Assembly: GCF_018408705.1 (NCBI RefSeq)
Contig: NZ_AP023420.1
Location: 1,364,001 to 1,428,000 of the forward strand
DNA: 64,000 nt
Reading direction: 5' to 3'
Source of the DNA: Pusillibacter faecalis
GTDB taxonomy: Bacteria; Bacillota; Clostridia; Oscillospirales; Oscillospiraceae
A program made the translations under genes and the position numbers. Below, in pieces: positions 59,101 through 64,000 of the stretch; positions within the stretch are counted from its first letter, which is position 1; every line of letters begins with the position of its first letter. The notes below the pieces were generated by a model. That model was not told where the DNA came from, did not search any database, and saw nothing but the letters and a program-made list of their open reading frames with translations.

Positions 59101-59441
59101 AGCTTGTCCTCCCACAAATCCAGATTCCGGCAAAGACGCACAAAGGTATCATTCAGCTCCCGCCAGGGCGCCTGCGCGGTCCGTTTCCGGGCCACCAGGA
59201 TGATGTCCCAGCCCTGACGGAGACGGCCGCTCTGCAGGCGGTAAACCTCCCGCAGCCGGCGGCGGCAGCGGTTGCGCACAACGGCCCCGCCCAATTTGAC
59301 AGAGGCCGTCAACCCCAGTCGATTATGACCAAGGCGGTTCTTCCTGCAATAGAGCACCATGCTGCCGCCGGCTGCCGATCTTCCCTTTTGATACAGCCGC
59401 CGAAACTCATGATTCTTTTTCAGAGTAACCGACCGCTTCAT
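59097..59441 (-). CDS. rnpA: Ribonuclease P protein component
   Basis: This 114-aa basic protein has the RnpA pattern: K-x-x-x-E-F-R-R-L-Y, a central N-R-L-G-x-x-V-S/T-like segment ([10 protein letters not shown]), and [10 protein letters not shown] near 65. It binds RNase P RNA to mature tRNA 5' ends. It lies between rpmH and yidD as in most bacteria. Confidence 0.95.
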   Translation of the reverse strand: MKRSVTLKKNHEFRRLYQKGRSAAGGSMVLYCRKNRLGHNRLGLTASVKLGGAVVRNRCRRRLREVYRLQSGRLRQGWDIILVARKRTAQAPWRELNDTFVRLCRNLDLWEDKL

Positions 59442-59583
59442 ATCCTTCCCCTATCCGATCCATCCAGCGCATCCACTCTCATGGTCCAGGCCGACAGAAA
59501 CTTTTGTAGGGACGGAGGAATCTCTCAAAATTCCCGCCGTCCCTGCAGACGTTTTTTAAGTGTCTCCCGCGTCTGCGTGGCGT

Positions 59584-59724
59584 TTAATAGGACAGACGGG
59601 CGCGGCCCTTGGCGCGGCGGCGGGAGAGGACCTTACGGCCATTTGCCGTGGACATCCGCTTGCGGAAGCCATGAACCTTCTGGCCATGCAGCTTCTTGGG
59701 CTGATAGGTACGTTTCGTTGCCAT
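59584..59724 (-). CDS. rpmH: 50S ribosomal protein L34
   Basis: This 46-aa very basic protein starts [11 protein letters not shown] and has [16 protein letters not shown] and the end [12 protein letters not shown]. It was read directly from the minus strand. The gap to rnpA is 142 bp and the promoter lies at 59842-59871. Confidence 0.96.
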   Translation of the reverse strand: MATKRTYQPKKLHGQKVHGFRKRMSTANGRKVLSRRRAKGRARLSY

Positions 59725-59841
59725 GCTTGCACCTCCTGTCAAAATTCAGGCCGCCCGGTTGGACGGCGCTTACTCGACACCTCTCCCAAAAGCCGGGACA
59801 GGCGCAGTAAACAAACTCAGGCGTCTTTTGACGCATCAGTT

Positions 59842-59871
59842 AGTATAGCATAGACCGGCAAAAGGTGTCAA
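59842..59871 (-). promoter_or_regulatory. rpmH promoter
   Basis: Minus strand TTGACA (59866-59871), 18-bp spacer, TATACT (59842-59847). The 440-bp stretch 59725-60164 contains this and the dnaA promoter in AT-rich DNA; no DnaA-box cluster was seen in it. Confidence 0.75.
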
Positions 59872-60017
59872 TAAAAACTTGAAATTTGAAAAATTCCCGT
59901 GATTTGATTGGTTTCAGCGTCAAATTTCAAAATATAGTGGTCATATTTCACACTTTAACAAGATCTTGTTTTGATAGGAGCCATCACAACTTTTCAATCT
60001 TAATATTAGAATAAGTG

Positions 60018-60046
60018 TTGCTTGAAACCCACTTTTTTGGTATAAT
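60018..60046 (+). promoter_or_regulatory. dnaA promoter
   Basis: TTGCTT (60018-60023), 17-bp spacer, TATAAT (60041-60046), about 120 bp before the dnaA start. Confidence 0.6.
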
Positions 60047-60164
60047 GAAAAAATAGCGAATTGACTGCTTTTGTGCCATCCGCCCCTCTGCGCGGCCGGG
60101 AAGCCCCCGCACGGTTCAAACGCCGCAGTCGCTTGATATTCAGATGACAAGAGAGGTGCTTTTG

Positions 60165-61469
60165 TTGAATTCCATCGCCGACGTATGGAACAACGTCCTG
60201 CAGCAGTTGAAAAAGGATCTCTCTGAAACCACCATCGCCACCTGGTTTGACGAGCTGGAAGCGGTGGAGATTCAGGGAAACGTCTTTGTTCTCTACTGTC
60301 CCAACGATTTTAAAAAGGGCTATATTGAATCCCTGTTCCTAAAAAACATCAAGGCAGTCCTGCGAGATATTTTCTCCATGGATTTTGACGTTCGCATTAT
60401 CGGAGAGCGTGCCAACGAAGGAGAAAACAACCGGCAGAACGACCGCTTCAGCACAGCTGAATTTACCTTTGAGGCCTTTGTGGTAGGTCCTTCCAACAAG
60501 CTTGCCTATGCCGCCTCCCTCTCCGTTGCCGAGCACCCAGCCAAAAACTATAACCCCCTTCTCATCTATGGGGACTCCGGTCTTGGAAAAACCCACCTGA
60601 TTTACGCCATTGCCAATGTGATCCGAAAAAACGACCCTAAGGCCAGAATCGCCTATGTGAAGGGCGACGACCTCACCAATGAGCTGGTGGACGCCATCCG
60701 GGAGGGCAAAACCGCAGACATGCGGGAGAAATACCGCCAGGCGGATCTTCTGCTGGTGGACGACGTGCAGTTCATCGCCGGCAAAAAGCAGACCCAGGAG
60801 GAGTTCTTCCATACCTTCAATACCCTCTATGAGTCCGGACGGCAGATCGTTCTGACCTCGGACCGCCCCCCCTCCGAGATGACCCAGCTGGAGGACCGTC
60901 TCCGCACCCGGTTTGAATGGGGGCTGCTGGTGGACGTAGCGCCTCCGGACTTTGAAACCCGGGTGGCCATTGTCAAGAACAAGGCCGCCATGCTGGGCAT
61001 GACTCTGCCCGACAAGATTGCCAACTATATCGCGGAAAACGTCACCGCCAATGTCCGCCAGCTGGAGGGCACCATTCATAAAATTCTGGCCTATAAGGAT
61101 CTTCTTGGCAATGAGGCAGACGAGGAAACCGTCACCCGGGCCATGCAGGATATTTTAAAGCGCAGCAGCGAGTATATCCCCACACCGGAGGCAATTCTCG
61201 AGTACATCTGCAAGTACTATGGTCTGGAGGAATCCGTCATCCGCGGTCAGCAGCGGGTGCGGGAGGCCGTACAGGCCCGGCAGATCGCCATGTACCTGAT
61301 CCGCTCCATGACCAACTCCTCTGTGGTGGACATCGGCAAGGTCTTTGACAACCGGGACCACTCCACCGTGCTCTACTCCATTCAGCAGGTAGAGAAGAAA
61401 ATGAAAAAAGACCCAGCCTTTGCCGAGACGGTCAAGGAGATTAAGACCAACATCAATTCCAAGCGGTAA
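60165..61469 (+). CDS. dnaA: Chromosomal replication initiator DnaA
   Basis: This protein of about 434 aa has domain I (M-N-S-I-A-D-V-W start), AAA+ with Walker A G-D-S-G-L-G-K-T-H, Walker B L-L-L-V-D-D-V-Q-F and sensor R-L-R-T-R-F, and domain IV with D-x-R-D-H-S-T-V (N-R-D-H-S-T-V-L-Y). TTG 60165 was chosen because AGAGGTG stands 6 bases before it; ATG 60144 is in frame but has no ribosome site. It starts replication at the DnaA boxes between it and dnaN. Confidence 0.96.
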   Translation: MNSIADVWNNVLQQLKKDLSETTIATWFDELEAVEIQGNVFVLYCPNDFKKGYIESLFLKNIKAVLRDIFSMDFDVRIIGERANEGENNRQNDRFSTAEFTFEAFVVGPSNKLAYAASLSVAEHPAKNYNPLLIYGDSGLGKTHLIYAIANVIRKNDPKARIAYVKGDDLTNELVDAIREGKTADMREKYRQADLLLVDDVQFIAGKKQTQEEFFHTFNTLYESGRQIVLTSDRPPSEMTQLEDRLRTRFEWGLLVDVAPPDFETRVAIVKNKAAMLGMTLPDKIANYIAENVTANVRQLEGTIHKILAYKDLLGNEADEETVTRAMQDILKRSSEYIPTPEAILEYICKYYGLEESVIRGQQRVREAVQARQIAMYLIRSMTNSSVVDIGKVFDNRDHSTVLYSIQQVEKKMKKDPAFAETVKEIKTNINSKR

Positions 61470-61484
61470 TTTCTGCACATTCCC

Positions 61485-61640
61485 TGTGGAAAAGGAAAAA
61501 AGGGGTGTGGAAAAGCGGGTATCCCAAATCTCGGGTGGAAAAGCAGGCGCTGATTTCCACATCCCGTCTGGAGAGAGAATTCCTTGTCGGAAAAGCACTT
61601 TTTCTTTTTTTCCACATTTTTTTATTCTATGATTATTATT
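61485..61640. other. oriC: Probable origin of replication (oriC): DnaA boxes and AT-rich unwinding tract
   Basis: Boxes matching TTTTCCACA lie at 61485-61493 (minus), 61506-61514 (minus) and 61608-61616 (plus). One-mismatch forms lie at 61534-61542 (minus) and 61553-61561 (plus). An AT-rich run follows at about 61600-61660, suited to unwinding. Position between dnaA and dnaN is standard for Firmicutes. Confidence 0.75.
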
Positions 61641-61699
61641 TCTAAAACATGTGATTCTTTTTTCTTGAAAAAAGCAGCAAGATAGAGAGGAAATTTGCC

Positions 61700-62815
61700 A
61701 TGATAAAATTTAGCTGTGAAAAAGTCCTCCTGCAAAACGCCATCTCCGTCACAGGACGGGCTGTGGCGCAAAAGAGTTCCATCCCGGCTCTGGAGGGGCT
61801 TCTTCTCCGGGCGGATCACCAGTTGAGCGTATCCGGCTACAATATGCAAACCGGCATCCGGACCACCGTCCCGGCGGACGTTGCACAAAGCGGCGAGATT
61901 GTTCTGAATGCGAGACTGTTTGGTGATATTATCCGCCGGATGCCGGACGATGTGGTAACGATCTCCGCAGATGAAAAAATGATGGTGCATCTGCGCTGCG
62001 GGGACGCCGACTTTGATATTTTAGGCCTCTCCGCCGCCGATTACCCGGATCTTCCGGAAGTGGAGGACGAATACTCCGTATCCCTGCCTCAAAAAACGCT
62101 GCGGGCCATGATTGAAGAGGTGGCCTTCGCGGTTTCCACCAATGAGAGCCGCCCGGTGCACACCGGCGCTCTCTTTGAGATCAGCGACACGGGGCTCACC
62201 ATGGTGGCGGTGGATGGATTCCGGCTTGCCATCCGGCGGGAGCCCCTGGAGAAAATGGAGGGCGGCGCGTTTTCCTTTGTGGCGCCCGGCTCCGCCCTCA
62301 ACGAGGTGAAGGGCATTTGCGGGGATGTGGAAGACCTGGCTGCGGTGACCCTGGGCAAACGGCATATCCTCTTTGAGGTTGGCCAGACAGAGCTGATCTG
62401 CCGCCGTCTGGAGGGGGAATTCCTGGACTATAAAAACGCCATTCCCCGCAAAAATCCCATTACGGTGATTGCGGATACCAAGGCCCTGATCGAGAGCATT
62501 GACCGGGTGTCCGTGGTCATCTCCGACAAGCTGAAAAGCCCGGTCCGGTGCGTATTTGATCATGACAAGCTGATGCTCTCCGCCAGAACCGGCAACGGCG
62601 AGGCGCGGGACGTCTGTTACCTCTCCGGAGACGGGGGCGGGCTGGAAATCGGCTTTAATAACCGGTATTTGATGGAGGCGTTGCGCTATGCTCCGGCGGA
62701 TAGCGTGAAAATTGAGCTGAATACCGGAGTTTCTCCAGCGATTATTGTGCCGGTAGACGGCGAGGAAAACTTTCTTTACATGGTGCTGCCGGTGCGGCTG
62801 AAGAGCGCGGAGTGA
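61700..62815 (+). CDS. dnaN: DNA polymerase III beta subunit (sliding clamp)
   Basis: This 371-aa protein has three repeated clamp domains of about 120 aa. Recognised stretches include S-V-T-G-R-A-V-A near 15, L-L-R-A-D near 30, V-A-V-D-G-F-R-L-A near 170, and the C-terminal M-V-L-P-V-R-L. AGAGAGGAAA precedes ATG 61700. It holds Pol III on DNA. yaaA follows one base after its stop. Confidence 0.96.
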   Translation: MIKFSCEKVLLQNAISVTGRAVAQKSSIPALEGLLLRADHQLSVSGYNMQTGIRTTVPADVAQSGEIVLNARLFGDIIRRMPDDVVTISADEKMMVHLRCGDADFDILGLSAADYPDLPEVEDEYSVSLPQKTLRAMIEEVAFAVSTNESRPVHTGALFEISDTGLTMVAVDGFRLAIRREPLEKMEGGAFSFVAPGSALNEVKGICGDVEDLAAVTLGKRHILFEVGQTELICRRLEGEFLDYKNAIPRKNPITVIADTKALIESIDRVSVVISDKLKSPVRCVFDHDKLMLSARTGNGEARDVCYLSGDGGGLEIGFNNRYLMEALRYAPADSVKIELNTGVSPAIIVPVDGEENFLYMVLPVRLKSAE

Positions 62816-62816
62816 T

Positions 62817-63032
62817 ATGAAGACGATTCCTATTACAACAGAGTTTATCAAGCTCCAGGATTTGATGAAGCTTGCCAATGTGGTGGAAACCGGGGGCGAG
62901 GCGAAAGAGCGGATTCAGGGCGGCGAGGTTTTGGTGAACGGCGAGGTTTGCACCATGCGGGGAAAGAAAATCCGTCCCGGTGATGACGTCTGCTTTGCCG
63001 GGAAGCATTACACGGTGAAATATGCAGATTGA
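62817..63032 (+). CDS. yaaA: S4-domain protein YaaA (RlbA-like)
   Basis: This 71-aa S4-like RNA-binding protein has [11 protein letters not shown] near the start, [20 protein letters not shown], and R-G-K-K-I-R-P-G-D. The gene is standard between dnaN and recF in Firmicutes, and members have been linked to ribosome assembly. Its last 11 bases overlap the recF start. Confidence 0.93.
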   Translation: MKTIPITTEFIKLQDLMKLANVVETGGEAKERIQGGEVLVNGEVCTMRGKKIRPGDDVCFAGKHYTVKYAD

Positions 63033-64000
63033 CACCCTGTATCTGGAATCCTTTCGGAATTATGAACAGCAGTTTCTGGAATTTGACCCTGCGTGCAACG
63101 TGATTTATGGGGAGAACGCCCAGGGCAAAACCAATCTCCTGGAGGCGTTGGCGTATCTCTCCTGCGGAAAATCCCCCAGAGCCAGGACGGACCGTGACAT
63201 GATCCGCTTTGGCGGGCAGGCGGCGGTCATGACGGCCGGGGTGTTTGTCAGGGAACGGGAGTTTCAGGTGCGGGCGGAGCTGAGCCGGGAGCGGCGGAGA
63301 AAGCTTCTGATCAATCAGGTGCCGGTAAAAACCGGCGCGGAGCTGAGCCGGGTCTATAACACGGTGTTTTTCTGTCCTGAGGACCTCCTTTTGATCCGGG
63401 AGGGGGCCGCCGCCAGACGGCGCTTTCTGGATGTCACCCTCTCCCAGCTGCGGCCAAGATACGCGGAGGCGCTTGCTCAATATCATCGGACGTATGAGCA
63501 CAAGACCCGGATTCTCCGGGATGCGGAGGAGCGGCCAGACCTGCTGGACACGCTGCCGGAGTTCAATGAGCGGCTGGTGAGATACGGTGCGGTGCTGATT
63601 CACTACCGCCATCAGTTCTCCCTGCGGCTGCGGGAATACGCGGCGCTGAACCACCGGGAGTGTTCTGGAGAGCGGGAGGAGTTGGAGATTCAATATGCGA
63701 CGGTTTCTACGGTTACAGATCCTGGCGCGGACCTTTCCGTGCTGATGAATCAGCTCCGGACCCATATGGAGTCCCACAGGGAGGCGGAGCGGGCTTCCCG
63801 GCTGTGCCTGTCCGGCCCTCATAAGGATGATCTCCTGGTCACGATTGACGGCCGGGACGCCAAGCAGTATGCCTCTCAGGGACAGACCCGGACTGCGGCT
63901 CTTTCCATGAAGCTGGCGGAACGGGAAATTTATAAAAATGTGGTGGGGGAATATCCGGTGCTGCTGTTGGATGATGTGCTCAGCGAGCTGGACCCCCGCC
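63022..64000 (+). CDS. recF: DNA repair/replication protein RecF (3' end outside window)
   Basis: A frame from ATG 63022, overlapping yaaA, remains open to the window edge. It has S-F-R-N-Y near 10, Walker [11 protein letters not shown] near 29-38, the ABC-type signature region S-Q-G-Q-T-R-T near 290, and Walker [12 protein letters not shown] near the edge. RecF loads RecA at gaps. The frame includes about 326 codons of an expected 360 or so. The yaaA-recF overlap is normal. Confidence 0.95.
   Translation, partial: MQIDTLYLESFRNYEQQFLEFDPACNVIYGENAQGKTNLLEALAYLSCGKSPRARTDRDMIRFGGQAAVMTAGVFVREREFQVRAELSRERRRKLLINQVPVKTGAELSRVYNTVFFCPEDLLLIREGAAARRRFLDVTLSQLRPRYAEALAQYHRTYEHKTRILRDAEERPDLLDTLPEFNERLVRYGAVLIHYRHQFSLRLREYAALNHRECSGEREELEIQYATVSTVTDPGADLSVLMNQLRTHMESHREAERASRLCLSGPHKDDLLVTIDGRDAKQYASQGQTRTAALSMKLAEREIYKNVVGEYPVLLLDDVLSELDPR

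Overview
This window looks like chromosomal DNA of a spore-forming, Gram-positive, GC-rich anaerobe, most likely a member of the Oscillospiraceae (Flavonifractor, Lawsonibacter or Oscillibacter type). The reasons are the germination protease gpr, a T-box leader on glyQS, a monomeric [FeFe] hydrogenase, an LtaS-type sulfatase, strong AGGAGG ribosome sites with frequent TTG and GTG starts, and the gene order rpmH-rnpA-yidD-yidC-jag beside dnaA-dnaN-yaaA-recF. The family name is inferred from gene content; no search was run. The right end holds the replication origin region and the middle holds the chromosome partition locus.

Region 1, 1-1126: the C-terminal part of a VanW protein. Region 2, about 1125-10316: a decayed mobile element. 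It lies between two copies of a 25-bp hairpin sequence and contains a TnpV relic, a serine resolvase, a 1261-aa secreted SLH beta-helix protein, a truncated tyrosine integrase and a small redox cluster. That cluster has a Crp/Fnr regulator, a frameshifted HMA metal-binding relic, an SDR oxidoreductase, a NapH-like Fe-S membrane protein and a 2[4Fe-4S] ferredoxin. The SDR promoter and the ferredoxin promoter share the dyad GTGAT-N3-ATCAC at the same distance from their -10 boxes, so the linked Crp/Fnr protein probably controls both.

Region 3, 10372-28591: housekeeping genes. These are a TVP38-like membrane protein, rpsT, gpr, a LarA-type racemase, exonuclease III, metG, a HAD phosphatase, an ECF sigma/anti-sigma pair, the [FeFe] hydrogenase, a DUF4340 protein, a two-component system, a GlsB-like protein, a radical SAM-TatD pair and the dnaD-dnaI helicase-loading operon.

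Region 4, 28729-44749: a small exported protein, zapA-U32 peptidase, dut-maf, mreC-mreD-mrdA, a GH13 amylase, parA-parB with four parS sites, a membrane coiled-coil protein, serS, mscL, rsmG, a MinD-like ATPase and an MgsA-like protein that lacks the usual catalytic Asp. This region combines cell shape, division and chromosome segregation.

Region 5, 44847-56803: hisS, an SLH/foldase-like exported protein, aspS, a helical hypothetical protein, a GH3 lipoprotein, an alanyl-tRNA editing protein, a DUF6881 protein, an LtaS-type protein and T-box-controlled glyQS. Region 6, 56822-64000: jag, yidC, yidD, rnpA and rpmH on the minus strand, diverging from dnaA, dnaN, yaaA and recF on the plus strand. 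A cluster of DnaA-box-like sites between dnaA and dnaN is the likely oriC. No rRNA, tRNA, CRISPR array or complete insertion sequence was seen.
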